Shown here: piece by piece, positions 17,700-26,800 of the stretch
Position numbering within the stretch: the first letter of the stretch is position 1
Layout of the letters: every line of letters begins with the position of its first letter
Source: Streptomyces sp. V4I2
GTDB taxonomy: Bacteria; Actinomycetota; Actinomycetes; Streptomycetales; Streptomycetaceae
Assembly: GCF_030817655.1 (NCBI RefSeq)
Contig: NZ_JAUSZM010000003.1
Coordinates: 1,984,001 to 2,048,000 of the forward strand
Direction of reading: 5' to 3'
DNA length: 64,000 nt
The notes under the pieces: model-generated
Told to the model about the DNA's origin: nothing
The model's input: only the letters and a program-made list of their open reading frames with translations
Databases searched by the model: none
Translations under genes and position numbers: made by a program

Positions 17700-18859
17700 G
17701 TCACGCCCCCGGGCACAGAGGGCCGTACGGACGTCGCCGCGTCGTGTGCGTCGAGGAACGCGGCGACCGCCGTGTCCCACCCGAAGCACTCCGCACGCGC
17801 GCGTGCGGCCTCGCGCCGCTCCTCCACGGGCCGGTCGAGGAGCATGTCCACGGCGTCCGCGAAGGCCCCGCCGCGATCGGCCGCGACGGCCCCGGCGGAG
17901 CCGATGACCTCCGGCAGGGCGGACGAGGCACTCACCACGACGGGCGTGCCGCAGGCCATCGCCTCCAGCGCGGCCAGCCCGAACGTCTCGGCGGGCCCCG
18001 GCGCCAGGCACACGTCGGCCGACGCCTGCAACGCGCCCAGGAGCGCCCGGTCGGCGACGTGCCCGAGGAACGTCACCGGCAACCCGCGCTCCCGCGCCCG
18101 CTGTTCGAGCCGCTGCCGCAGCGGCCCGTCCCCGGCCACCACCAGCACGGCCCGCCGCCCGCGCCGTACGAGCGCCTCCAGGGCGTCCAGCGCGGTACCG
18201 GGCCGCTTCTCCACGGACAGCCGGGTGCACGTCACCAGCAGCGTCTCGTCCTCGAGCGCGTGCCGGGCGCGCAGGCCGGGGTCGTGCAGCGCGGGATGCC
18301 GCTGCACGAGATCGACGCCGAGCGGCGCGCGGACGACGTTCCGGGCCCCGATCCGCACGAACTCCCGCTCGGCGAACTCCGTGGTGCACACCACGCGCGC
18401 GTACGTGTGTGCCGTACGGACGTTGAGGGCGTCGGCGGCACGCCGGGCGGCGCCCTCCGGCACGCCCCAGGTGCGCAGCACGCCGTCGGCGGTCTCGTGG
18501 GAGACCATCACGGCGGGGATCCGGGCGCGCCGCGCCCACTTGCCGGTCCACCTGAGCGTCGTACGGTCGGAGACCTCCAGGCGGTCGGGGGCCAGCTCCT
18601 CCAGGAGTCGCGCCACCCGCCGCTTGTCGGTGAGCACGCGGTAGCCGCCGGTACCGGGCAGCAACGGCCCGGGAAGGGTGATCACCCGTCCCTGCCCGGT
18701 CTCCCGGTCGCTCGCCCGCTCACCGGGCACGATCAGCACCGGCTCGTGCCCGGCGGCCTTGAAGCCCTTGCCCAGCTCGCGCAGCGCGGTGCGCAGACCG
18801 CCGGAGGCCGGGGCCACGAAGTTCGCCAGGCGCACGATCCGCAGTGACTCGCCGCTCAT
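17696..18859 (-). CDS. GT4-family glycosyltransferase
   Basis: 387 residues. Rossmann-type N-terminal domain ending around residue 190, then the GT-B C-terminal domain with TCTRLSVEKRPGTALDALEA (donor binding), VVAGDGPLRQRLEQRA and the GT4 E-x7-E motif (APGPAETFGLAALEAMACG). Cytoplasmic or peripheral membrane. Overlaps the upstream glycosyltransferase by 4 bp and the SGNH hydrolase by 4 bp, so three genes are co-translated. Probably adds mannose or glucose to a lipid or polysaccharide of the envelope; the sugar and acceptor cannot be told. Confidence 0.88.
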   Translation of the reverse strand: MSGESLRIVRLANFVAPASGGLRTALRELGKGFKAAGHEPVLIVPGERASDRETGQGRVITLPGPLLPGTGGYRVLTDKRRVARLLEELAPDRLEVSDRTTLRWTGKWARRARIPAVMVSHETADGVLRTWGVPEGAARRAADALNVRTAHTYARVVCTTEFAEREFVRIGARNVVRAPLGVDLVQRHPALHDPGLRARHALEDETLLVTCTRLSVEKRPGTALDALEALVRRGRRAVLVVAGDGPLRQRLEQRARERGLPVTFLGHVADRALLGALQASADVCLAPGPAETFGLAALEAMACGTPVVVSASSALPEVIGSAGAVAADRGGAFADAVDMLLDRPVEERREAARARAECFGWDTAVAAFLDAHDAATSVRPSVPGGVT

Positions 18860-19989
18860 GCCGCCACCACCGTCCGGCGCGCCGTGAGCACGTTCGTGTA
18901 GTGCCCGATCAGCTGGTCGCCGACGGCCGCCCAGGTGCGCCCCTCGACCATCGCGCGCGCGGCGGCGCCGAACGCGGTGCGCAGGCCGGGGTCGGCGGCC
19001 AGGGACCACACGGCGTCCCGTACGGCGTCCGGGTCGCGCGGCGGGACCAGGAGCCCGGTGCGCCCGTGGGCCACCAGGTCCAGCGGGCCGCCGGCGGCGG
19101 GCGCGACGACGGGCACGCCGCTGGCCATGGCCTCCTGCACGGTCTGGCAGAAGGTCTCGAAAGGGCCGGTGTGCGCGAAGACGTCCAGGGAGGCGAAGAT
19201 CCGGGCGAGTTCGTCGCCGGTGCGGCGGCCCAGGAAGACCGCGCCCGGCAGCGCCTGCTCCAGGCTCGGCCCGCTCGGGCCGTCGCCGACGACCACGACC
19301 CGGACGCCGTCCAGCCCGCAGACGCCGGCCAGCAGCTCGATCTGCTTCTCGGGGGCGAGGCGGCCGACGTAGCCGACGATCAGTTCGCCGTTCGGGGCGA
19401 GTTCGCGGCGCAGTGCCTCGTCCCGCAGTTCGGGGCGGAAGCGGGCGGTGTCCACGCCCCGCGGCCACAGCCGCACCCGGGGCACGCCGTGTGCCTCCAG
19501 GTCGTGCAGGGCCGGGCTGGACGGGGCGAGGGTGAGGTCGGCGGCCGAGTGGACGGAGCGGATGCGCCGCCAGGCCGCGGCCTCGCCGGCGCCCATGTAG
19601 GTGCGGGCGTATCCGGCCAGGTCGGTCTGGTAGACGGCCACGGCGGGGACACCGAGCCGGGCGGCGGCGGCCATGCCGCGGACGCCGAGGACGAAGGGGC
19701 TGGCGAGGTGGACGACGTCGGCACGGTGCTCGACGATCGCCGCGGCCACCCGGCGGCTTGGCAGGGCGACGCGGACCTGGGGGTAGCCGGGGAGCGGGAG
19801 GGAGGGGACACGGATGACGGGGCACGGCGCCAGGGCATCGGCCCCGGGCCCGGTACCGGCGGCGGTGGCCGGCGCGACGACGAGCGGAGAGTGACCGCGA
19901 TCCACGAGGTGCCGGGCGGTCTGGAGCGCGCAGTGGGCCACGCCGTTCACGTCGGGGGGAAAGGATTCGGTCACGATGACAACACGCAT
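18856..19989 (-). CDS. GT4-family glycosyltransferase, MgtA/PimB-like mannosyltransferase
   Basis: 377 residues. Starts MRVVIVTESFPPDVNGVAHC, the typical opening of actinobacterial GDP-mannose-dependent alpha-mannosyltransferases (MgtA type). The acceptor side shows VVHLASPFVLG and VYQTDLAGYAR. The donor domain has VGYVGRLAPEKQIELL and GPFETFCQTVQEAMASG with the E-x7-E pair. First gene of the three-gene envelope operon. The start codon lies inside a 9-bp inverted repeat and no good ribosome site is seen. GDP-mannose use is likely by family; the acceptor is unknown. Confidence 0.85.
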   Translation of the reverse strand: MRVVIVTESFPPDVNGVAHCALQTARHLVDRGHSPLVVAPATAAGTGPGADALAPCPVIRVPSLPLPGYPQVRVALPSRRVAAAIVEHRADVVHLASPFVLGVRGMAAAARLGVPAVAVYQTDLAGYARTYMGAGEAAAWRRIRSVHSAADLTLAPSSPALHDLEAHGVPRVRLWPRGVDTARFRPELRDEALRRELAPNGELIVGYVGRLAPEKQIELLAGVCGLDGVRVVVVGDGPSGPSLEQALPGAVFLGRRTGDELARIFASLDVFAHTGPFETFCQTVQEAMASGVPVVAPAAGGPLDLVAHGRTGLLVPPRDPDAVRDAVWSLAADPGLRTAFGAAARAMVEGRTWAAVGDQLIGHYTNVLTARRTVVAA

Positions 19990-20001
19990 ACCCGTGTTGT
20001 C
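19978..20001 (-). promoter_or_regulatory. Perfect 9-bp inverted repeat enclosing the glycosyltransferase start codon
   Basis: GACAACACG and CGTGTTGTC flank a 6-base loop that contains the start codon at 19987-19989. In mRNA this stem would hide the initiation region; as DNA it could be an operator. Confidence 0.5.
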
Positions 20002-20136
20002 GCCGTGCTGGACGTGGCCGCGTCAACGTGGATCTTTCCGGACGAGGAACGTCCTGTGAGCGTTGCGCTGCGCACCCGAGCAGGTCAGACCGTGTCCATG
20101 CCCGTCTGACCCGCGGGTCACCCCGAGTTCACCCGG

Positions 20137-20178
20137 GGGTGCGCCGGAGCCCGGTGGGTTCGTTCCGAGGGCGCACCC
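20137..20178 (-). terminator. Probable terminator after the HEAT-like gene
   Basis: GGGTGCGCC (20137-20145) pairs with GGCGCACCC (20170-20178), with a further CGGA/TCCG pairing inside. It lies 41 bp past the stop of the HEAT-like gene. No T run, as is common in Streptomyces. A separate perfect 14-bp palindrome, TGACCCGCGGGTCA (20107-20120), lies further downstream and may be an operator for the glycosyltransferase operon. Confidence 0.5.
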
Positions 20179-20219
20179 GAGCCGGAAGCGGTCAAGATCG
20201 GCCACATCGATAGCGGCGG

Positions 20220-21638
20220 TCACATGGCGGCCGCGTCCGGTCCGATCCGGCTGCGTACGGCCGTCTGGACCTCGGCCTCCTCGGCCGGATCGGCGGCGAG
20301 CCGGCGCAGTCGCTCCACGACCCGGGCGTCACCGGTCTCGGCGTGCCGGGCGGCGATCTCGCGGGTGGTCTCCTCGCAGTCCCAGAGGCACTCGACGGCG
20401 AAGCCGGTGGCGAAGGAGGGGTCGGTGGCGGCGAGGGCGCGTGCGGCCCGGCCGCGCAGATGCGACGAGGCGGTCTCGCGGTAGATGTGCCGGAGTACGG
20501 GTGCCGCACAGACGATGCCCAGCCGTCCGGTGCCGTCGACGAGGGTCCACAGTGTCGGGGCGTCGGGGCCTTCACCCCGTACGGCCTCCCGGAGCGCCGC
20601 TAGGACGAGGTCGCTGTCCCGGGAGGCGCCCCGGCAGGCGAGCATGCGTCCGGCGGCGGCGCCGAGGGGGTCGGGCCGACGGGCCCAGCCGCGTGCCCGG
20701 TCGACCGCGGCGACACTGCGCATGCGTTCGAAGGCGTCCACGGCCGCCTCCACCACGGCCGCCGAGCCGGTGGCCACGGCGACCTCGATCAGATCGGGAG
20801 CGCTCGGATCATTGCTGTCGGCTAGATAACGCAGGGCGGTGCAGCGGGCTCCGTCGCTGCCGTCCTCGGCGGCCCGGAGGATCTCCGGCCGGTCCTCGGG
20901 ACCGGCTACGGCCGCGAGACAGCGGGCGGCGGGGACATGGAGCGCCACGCCGCGTTCGACACCCTGCTGGGCCCAGTCGAAGACCGCCTGCACGCTCCAC
21001 CCCGGACGGGGTCCGGTAGGTCGCATCTGCCGTTGCCAGCGGTCGAAACTGCCGGCCTCCTGAGCGGCACGCACGCGCGTGGCGATGGATTCGCGCGGAT
21101 CGTCGGCCCACAACCGCCAGGGCCGCGGCTCGAACGCGTCACGCACCGCGACGGCCAGTTCGGCTTCGCCCTCGGCGTCGGTCGAGAAGCGCGCCAGGAC
21201 CGGTGCCGCGAGGGCGCGCAGTCCGGCGTCGTCGTCGCGCAGCGCCAGTTCGTCCAGGGCCCAGGCCCAGCTGGTGCCCGAGGCGGCGTACCTGCGCAGC
21301 AGTTCGAGCGCGTCCCGCCTGCCGTACGAGGCGAGGTGGCCGAGGACGGCGAGGGTGAGCCCGGTGCGGGACTCCTCGGTGTCGAGGACGTCCTCGACGT
21401 CGAAGAGGTGCGCCTCGATCTCGTCCAGTTCGCCGTTCAGGTCGAGGTAGAGACGGGCGTAGTACAGGGAGCGGTTCTCCACCTGCCAGTCGTGGCGGGG
21501 ATCGCGCAGCACACAGTGGTTCAGGGCCGCGAGCGCTTCGGCGCGCGGTGCGGTGAGCGCGTGCAGAGTGCCGTCGCCGCGGCCCCGCTGGAGCAGGCCG
21601 AGCAGCGTGCCGCTGGGCGCTATGACCGGATCGAACAT
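20220..21638 (-). CDS. HEAT-repeat-like protein of unknown function
   Basis: 472 residues from the ATG at 21638, which has GAGG 9 bases upstream; a GTG at 21653 is also in frame. Soluble, no signal. The chain is a series of helical pairs with recurrent Ala/Leu/Asp patterns (EALAALNHCVLRDPRHDW, LALRDDDAGLRALAAPVLAR, RCTALRYLADSNDPSAPDLI, RAARALAATDPSFATGFAVE), which is what HEAT/ARM-type solenoids look like. No catalytic motif is evident. Such solenoids usually act as protein-binding scaffolds. It is transcribed toward the glycosyltransferase operon but separated from it by 230 bp containing a probable terminator. Confidence 0.7.
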   Translation of the reverse strand: MFDPVIAPSGTLLGLLQRGRGDGTLHALTAPRAEALAALNHCVLRDPRHDWQVENRSLYYARLYLDLNGELDEIEAHLFDVEDVLDTEESRTGLTLAVLGHLASYGRRDALELLRRYAASGTSWAWALDELALRDDDAGLRALAAPVLARFSTDAEGEAELAVAVRDAFEPRPWRLWADDPRESIATRVRAAQEAGSFDRWQRQMRPTGPRPGWSVQAVFDWAQQGVERGVALHVPAARCLAAVAGPEDRPEILRAAEDGSDGARCTALRYLADSNDPSAPDLIEVAVATGSAAVVEAAVDAFERMRSVAAVDRARGWARRPDPLGAAAGRMLACRGASRDSDLVLAALREAVRGEGPDAPTLWTLVDGTGRLGIVCAAPVLRHIYRETASSHLRGRAARALAATDPSFATGFAVECLWDCEETTREIAARHAETGDARVVERLRRLAADPAEEAEVQTAVRSRIGPDAAAM

Positions 21639-21937
21639 GGGAAACAGCCTCACATCAAGCGTCGACGCAACCGGGATCCTGCATTACCTGGCCGCGTGAC
21701 AACACGTCGGGGCGCCCGCCGTTTCCTGCTTGCTGTAAGCCATCTTCCTCTGCCTCTCGTTGGTGGCCCATGCGGACCGCATCACGGTCCGCGCGGTGCG
21801 GCATCACCTGCCCAGCCGTCGCGTCCGTGAATCACGACGTCATGATGACTCGGCAGTTCCATCCACCGCGACCGAAATTTCGGCGGCCCGTTACCGCCTC
21901 CCCCGTTTTTCGTGTCCGCCCTGGTCAGACGGACGTG

Positions 21938-22330
21938 TCAGTGTGCGCCGAACAGTTCGAGCAGCTGCGTCTTGCCGAACATCCGAGCGGTGTCGACGGC
22001 CGACGGAGTACCCGCGGCGGGATCGGCACCACCCTCGAGAAGCACCTTGATCACTTCTTCCTCGCCCTTGAAGACGGCCCCGGCGAGCGGGGTCTGGCCC
22101 CGGTCGTTGATCCGGTTGCCCTCGGCACCCCGGGCGAGGAGGGCACGCACGGCGTCGGCATGTCCGTGGTAGGCGGCGAGCATCACCAGGGAGTCGCCGC
22201 GGTCATTGGTGAGGTTGGCCGGAACGCCCGCGTCGACGTACGCCACGAGCGCCTCGGTCTGCCCCTGCCGGGCAAGATCGAAGATCTTGGTCGCCAGCTC
22301 CACGACCTCGGGGTCGGGGGCTTCGGTCAT
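21938..22330 (-). CDS. Ankyrin-repeat protein
   Basis: Small soluble protein of 130 residues with about three ankyrin repeats. Clear units are GDSLVMLAAYHGHADAVRAL (about 45-65) and GQTPLAGAVFKGEEEVIKVL (about 78-98), with a weaker first unit and a partial last one (TARMFGKTQLLELFG). ATG at 22330 follows AAAGGCGG. Presumed protein-protein interaction module. The 284 bp after its stop hold no gene; a GCGGACCG/CGGTCCGC inverted repeat at 21772-21792 may act as a terminator. Confidence 0.88.
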   Translation of the reverse strand: MTEAPDPEVVELATKIFDLARQGQTEALVAYVDAGVPANLTNDRGDSLVMLAAYHGHADAVRALLARGAEGNRINDRGQTPLAGAVFKGEEEVIKVLLEGGADPAAGTPSAVDTARMFGKTQLLELFGAH

Positions 22331-22591
22331 CGGCCGGTCCGCCTTTCAGTGCAACCGTTCAGGTGAATCGCCAGGGTACTGGCTCACGGGGCACATGACC
22401 CGTTGTGCCCGAGGTAAAGATCACCGCAGACCCGGGCGGACGCAAGAGGCCAGCTCAAGCGGACGAAGGCGACTCCGCCACCTGGGGGAAATCGTCGGAA
22501 ATTCACCCAGTTGCACCTTTTATCGTATGGATACATGCTGTGATCCTGGAAGTACTCATGGTGACTGTCCCCACGAACCAGGAGAACTCAA

Positions 22592-22786
22592 ATGATCCTG
22601 TCCATCTCAGGCGTGGTCCTGCTCGGAATCATCGTCTTCCTCTTCTTCAAGAAGGACGGACTCAAGGCCTCCCACGCCCTAGTGGCCGCACTCTTCGGCT
22701 TCTATCTCGCGAGCACGGCCATCGCTCCGAGCATCAAGGCCGGCGGCGAGAGCCTGGCGAGCCTCCTCGGCGGAATCAAGTTCTGA
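22592..22786 (+). CDS. Small membrane protein (64 aa) paired with FtsK-like ATPase
   Basis: ATG with AGGAGA 7 bases upstream. Two membrane helices, ISGVVLLGIIVFLFF (about 5-19) and ALVAALFGFYLASTAIAP (about 29-46), are separated by a short KKDGLKAS loop, with a Gly/Ser-rich tail. 54 bp separate it from the ATPase gene on the same strand, whose own start has a good ribosome site, so an operon is likely. Reads like the small membrane partners found beside FtsK/Tra-type ATPases of actinobacteria, but I do not recognise a named family. Probably anchors or regulates the neighbouring ATPase. Confidence 0.75.
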   Translation: MILSISGVVLLGIIVFLFFKKDGLKASHALVAALFGFYLASTAIAPSIKAGGESLASLLGGIKF

Positions 22787-22840
22787 CGCCCCCCCACGTC
22801 GGCAAGCACCACCATCCGTACGCACCACCAGGAGACAGCA

Positions 22841-24475
22841 GTGGCCCGGCGCCCCCTTCCCCGCATCCTGAGCACAGGCAGCGCGCAGATCGCCCGGAGC
22901 CGGGAGCTGGCCCGGACGGCGGCCGACAGCGCCACCGACGTCCTCCACCCACTGATCACGATCACCCGCGGTCTGCGCCGGCTGGCCTCGGCCGGGCGGC
23001 GCAAGTGGGCCGACACCCCCAAGGACAAGCGCGGGCCGCTGCTCTTCCTGGTGGCGTCGGTGGTGCTGGTCGTGGCGCTCGCGCCGTACGGCCCGCTGCT
23101 CGCCGTCATCACACTGATGGCGGCGGCAGCCTGGCAGGGCCGCGACCGCGCGCAGCCGGAGCCCGACGGCCCCGACGAGTCCCAGACGCAGCGCCTCCAG
23201 TCGCTGTACGAGGCCCTCGTGCCGTACTTCTCGACCGCCGAGGACCCGGCCCCGCTCTACGCCCACGGCGGCGAGTGGGACAAGGCCTTCCCCGCCTACG
23301 ACTTCGACGGCACCGGCCGCATCACGCATCTGCTGATCCACTACCCGGCGTACTTCACCGACGGCGAGGCCGAGGCCCGTACCCGGATCGAGCAGCTGCT
23401 GCACGCCAAGTCGGGCCGCGACCGCGAGTACCACTTCTCCTGGGACGAGGAGGGCAACCAGCTCACGGTGACCGTCCTCGCGCCCCTGCCCACCGACATC
23501 GCCGCCCAGCGTTTCGTCACGTCCCCCGGCGAGACGGTCCTCGGCTTCACCGACCCCACCCAGGTCCAGCGGACGCTCCCCCTCACCCACGGTGAGGAAC
23601 AGCGCGACGTACCGCCGGTCGTCTGGCGCACGGGCATCCGCTCCACCGAGCCGCACCTGCTGGTCATGGGCCAGCCGGGCAGCGGCACCTCCACGCTGCT
23701 GCGCTCCATCGCCCTGCAGGCCCTCCAGTACGGCGACCTCGTGATCGTCGAGGGCGGCGGCACCGGCGAGTACGCCTGTCTCACCGGCCGGGACGGCGTC
23801 CTCGCGGTCGAGTGCGGGCTGGCCGGGGCGCTGGCGAGCCTGGAGTGGGCGGCCACGGAGACGGAGCGCCGGCTGATCGCGGTCAACCGTGCCCGCCAGG
23901 CGGGCAACCCACCGCCGGACGACACCAAACGCCCCCTGTGGATCCTCCTGGACCGCCCGAGCGCCTTGGCCCACGTGGCCGCCGCGGACGGCCGCCAGGA
24001 CCCGCAGTCCCTGCTCCAGGCCCCGCTCCGGCACGGCCGCGCGGCGAACGTGACGGTGGTCGTGGCCGACCAGTTCGACAGCGCCGAAACCCTCAGCGAC
24101 GCCGTACGCCAGCACACGCGCGCGCGGGTCGTCCTCGGCCCGGCCACGGCCGACCAGCTGGAAGCGGTCCTGGGCGCGCCCCCGCACACGACCCCGGTCG
24201 CCCAGGTCCCGCCCGGCCGCGGCTACGCCCGCCTCGGCACGGGCCCGGTCCACCGACTCCAGGTCCCCTCCACCCCGGACCCGTACGACGAGGCGACGAG
24301 CGAGGCGGACCGCCAGGCGGTACTGGCACTGCTGCCGCCGCGGACCACGCCGGCGGACGGGGAGCACGTGCCGGAGGCGGTACCGGCAGAGGGCGAACCG
24401 ACACAGGACGTACAGACGGGGGCCGTACAGACAGAGGCCGTACAGACGGAGGCCGTGGCGGCGGAAGCTCCGTAA
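22841..24475 (+). CDS. FtsK/TraB-like membrane ATPase with a degenerate P-loop
   Basis: 544 residues, GTG start after AGGAGA. Residues 70-100 form a two-helix membrane segment (LLFLVASVVLVVALAPYG and following). A region of about 130 residues then precedes a RecA-like domain. The P-loop reads GQPGSGTST (277-285): the invariant Lys is Thr283. The Walker B-like strand is LWILLDRP, and the later VTVVVADQF segment resembles FtsK/SpoIIIE sensors. The C-terminus is an acidic Gln/Thr/Glu repeat (VQTGAVQTEAVQTEAV). Loss of the Lys suggests it binds ATP weakly or only structurally. Probably works with the 64-residue membrane protein. Could move DNA or protein, or be a non-hydrolysing regulator. Confidence 0.7.
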   Translation: MARRPLPRILSTGSAQIARSRELARTAADSATDVLHPLITITRGLRRLASAGRRKWADTPKDKRGPLLFLVASVVLVVALAPYGPLLAVITLMAAAAWQGRDRAQPEPDGPDESQTQRLQSLYEALVPYFSTAEDPAPLYAHGGEWDKAFPAYDFDGTGRITHLLIHYPAYFTDGEAEARTRIEQLLHAKSGRDREYHFSWDEEGNQLTVTVLAPLPTDIAAQRFVTSPGETVLGFTDPTQVQRTLPLTHGEEQRDVPPVVWRTGIRSTEPHLLVMGQPGSGTSTLLRSIALQALQYGDLVIVEGGGTGEYACLTGRDGVLAVECGLAGALASLEWAATETERRLIAVNRARQAGNPPPDDTKRPLWILLDRPSALAHVAAADGRQDPQSLLQAPLRHGRAANVTVVVADQFDSAETLSDAVRQHTRARVVLGPATADQLEAVLGAPPHTTPVAQVPPGRGYARLGTGPVHRLQVPSTPDPYDEATSEADRQAVLALLPPRTTPADGEHVPEAVPAEGEPTQDVQTGAVQTEAVQTEAVAAEAP

Positions 24476-24535
24476 CCGCCGGGCTGCGCGACCCGCCCCC
24501 GCCCAGCACCCGCTCCCGCCCGGCCCCCGCTCCGC

Positions 24536-26041
24536 TCACGCCACGAACGTACGAGGCGCCTCCCCACCTCCAGAGCCCCCGCTCTCCACCAAGCGTGCCG
24601 CCGCGGCCAACCGCACCGCGGCCTCCTCCGCCACCGCACCTCCCACGGTGAACGGCAGCCGCACATACCCCTCGAAGGCTCCGTCGACCCCGAACCGCGG
24701 CCCGGACGGCACCCGCACGCCCACCCGCTCCCCCATCTCCGCGAGCCGCGACCCGGACAGCCCGCCCGTGCGCACCCAGAGCGTGAGCCCGCCCTTGGGC
24801 ACCTCGAACTCCCAGTCCGGCAGTTCCCTGCGTACGGCGGTCACCAGCGCGTCCCGGTTGTCGCGGGCCTGATCCCGCCGTACATCCACGGCCTTCGCCC
24901 AGCCCCCCGTGCTGAACAGCCAGTTCACGGCCAGCTGCTCCAGCACCGGCGTGCCCAGATCGGCGTACGCCCGCGCGGCGACCAGGCTGCGGATCACATC
25001 CGGTGCCGCCCGCACCCACCCGATGCGCATCCCCGCCCAGAAGGCCTTGCTGGCCGACCCGACGGTGACGACCGTCGATCCCGCCGGGTCGAAGGCGCAC
25101 ACGGGACGCGGCATCGCGTCCTTGATGTCCTCGTCCAGCCACAGCTCGCTCATCGTCTCGTCGGCGACCAGGACCGTCCCGGCCGACCGCGCCGCCTCCA
25201 CCAGCCGCCGCCGCTGGTCCTCGTCGGCGAGCGCGCCGGTCGGGTTGTGGAAGTCGGCGACGACATACGCGATCCGGGGCGCGGCGTCCCGCAGGACCTG
25301 CCGCCAGCGGTCCATGTCCCAACCGGTGAGGCCCTCCGCCATCGCGACGGGCACCAGCCGGGCGCCCGCCTCCCGCATCAGCTGGAGGATGTTGGCGTAC
25401 GAGGGCGACTCCACGGCGATGCGTTCACCGCGCCCCGCGAACAGATGACAGATCGCGTCGATCGCGCCCATCGCACCGGTCGTGACCATGATCTGCTCGG
25501 GCATCGTCGGGATCCCGCGCGCGGTGTACCGCTCGGCGATCATCGTGCGCAGTGCGGGCAGCCCGGCCGGATAGTCGCCGTGGGTGTGGGCATACGGCGG
25601 CAGCTCCTCCAGGGCGCCCTGCACGGCCCGCGTCAGCCACGGTTCGGGGGCGGGGAGCGCCGCGCAGCCGAGGTCGATCACCGAGCCGAGGGCCTCGGGA
25701 GGCAGGGGTTCGAGGCCGCGCGCGGGCAGCGGATTGCCGGCCGGTACCGCAGTCCAGCTGCCCGCGCCGCGCCGGGACTCCAGGAATCCCTCGCCGCGCA
25801 GCGCCTCGTACGCCGCCGCGACCGTCGTACGACTCACGGAGACGGCCAGCGCGAGCTCGCGCTCTGCGGGCAGCCGGGCGGCGACCGGCACCCGGCCCTC
25901 GAGGACGAGCAGACGGATGCCGTCGGCCAGCGCCCGATAGGCGGGCGGGCGGCGCGTGCCCGGTCCGGCCGGGCGGTCCTGCTGGGAGTTGAGCAGCCGG
26001 GCGAGCTGTGCGGCACCCATCGCCGAGGTCCACTGCGCCAT
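24536..26041 (-). CDS. MocR-type regulator: GntR winged helix fused to a PLP aminotransferase fold
   Basis: 501 residues from the ATG at 26041 (GGAAGGTGGA upstream). Winged helix at about 30-100 (ADGIRLLVLEGRVPVAARLP, RTTVAAAYEALRGEGFLE), then a class-I aminotransferase fold at about 140-480. PLP pocket: YVVADFHNPTG (Asn/Pro), ADETMSEL (Asp), and SASKAFWAGMRIGW with the Schiff-base Lys. Members sense PLP or PLP-amino-acid adducts. It faces a YczE-family membrane-protein gene 87 bp away. MocR/YczE divergent pairs have been noted as a recurrent arrangement, so yczE is the likely target. Confidence 0.9.
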   Translation of the reverse strand: MAQWTSAMGAAQLARLLNSQQDRPAGPGTRRPPAYRALADGIRLLVLEGRVPVAARLPAERELALAVSVSRTTVAAAYEALRGEGFLESRRGAGSWTAVPAGNPLPARGLEPLPPEALGSVIDLGCAALPAPEPWLTRAVQGALEELPPYAHTHGDYPAGLPALRTMIAERYTARGIPTMPEQIMVTTGAMGAIDAICHLFAGRGERIAVESPSYANILQLMREAGARLVPVAMAEGLTGWDMDRWRQVLRDAAPRIAYVVADFHNPTGALADEDQRRRLVEAARSAGTVLVADETMSELWLDEDIKDAMPRPVCAFDPAGSTVVTVGSASKAFWAGMRIGWVRAAPDVIRSLVAARAYADLGTPVLEQLAVNWLFSTGGWAKAVDVRRDQARDNRDALVTAVRRELPDWEFEVPKGGLTLWVRTGGLSGSRLAEMGERVGVRVPSGPRFGVDGAFEGYVRLPFTVGGAVAEEAAVRLAAAARLVESGGSGGGEAPRTFVA

Positions 26042-26128
26042 GGAAATCAGTCCACCTTCCCCGAATTGGCCATGGATGATGTTTCCACCCAAGCCACAGG
26101 GTGTCATGCGTCAGGCCACTACGACCAC

Positions 26129-26800
26129 ATGGGGGACCTCTTGTCCACGCAGAGGCCGAGCCGTCTCGGGCGCCGGTTGATCCAGCTGTACGTCGGTCTC
26201 GCGCTGTACGGGGCGAGTTCGGCGCTCCTCGTCGAGGCGGGGCTGGGGATCGAACCCTGGAACGTGCTGCACCAGGGCCTGGCCGAGCTCACCGGCCTGA
26301 CGATCGGCGTCGTGTCGATCGTCGTCGGCGCGGTGGTGCTGCTCCTGTGGATCCCGCTGCGCCAGCGCCCGGGGCTCGGCACGGTGTCCAACGTCTTCGT
26401 GGTCGGCCTCGCCCTGGACGGCACCCTGGCTCTGATCCCCGAGGCGCACGGCCTCGCCGCACGGATTCCCCTCATGCTCACCGGCATCGTGCTCAACGGC
26501 GCGGCCACCGGTCTCTACATCGCCGCGAACTTCGGAGCGGGCCCGAGGGACGGACTGATGACCGGGCTGCACGGGCGCACCGGCCGCTCGATCCGCCTGA
26601 TGCGGACGGCCGTCGAGGTGGCGGTCGTGACGACCGGCTTCGCCCTGGGCGGCACCATCGGAATCGGCACCCTGCTGTACGCGGTGTCGATCGGCCCGCT
26701 CGCTCAGCTCTTCCTGCGCGTGTTCGCCGCCCCGTCGGCATCCGACGGCGGCACGGTCGTTGCCGGCGGGCAACCGCAGCAGGCGATACTTCGACGGTGA
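26129..26800 (+). CDS. YczE/YitT-type membrane protein
   Basis: About 223 residues with five or six membrane helices; family stretches are LYVGLALYGASSALLVEAGL, GLGIEPWNVLHQGL and ANFGAGPRDGLMTGL. The start is uncertain: ATG 26129 is used here, an in-frame ATG lies at 26072 and a TTG at 26141 has GGGGGA directly upstream. Function unknown, transport suspected. Divergent from the MocR regulator, which probably controls it. The stop overlaps the GTG of the phosphodiesterase gene (GTGA), so the two are co-translated. Confidence 0.8.
   Translation: MGDLLSTQRPSRLGRRLIQLYVGLALYGASSALLVEAGLGIEPWNVLHQGLAELTGLTIGVVSIVVGAVVLLLWIPLRQRPGLGTVSNVFVVGLALDGTLALIPEAHGLAARIPLMLTGIVLNGAATGLYIAANFGAGPRDGLMTGLHGRTGRSIRLMRTAVEVAVVTTGFALGGTIGIGTLLYAVSIGPLAQLFLRVFAAPSASDGGTVVAGGQPQQAILRR

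Noticed and set aside
21772..21792. Inverted repeat GCGGACCG/CGGTCCGC as a firm operator or terminator
   Set aside because: Eight-bp arms are easily met by chance at this GC content and there is no supporting context beyond being in a gap.
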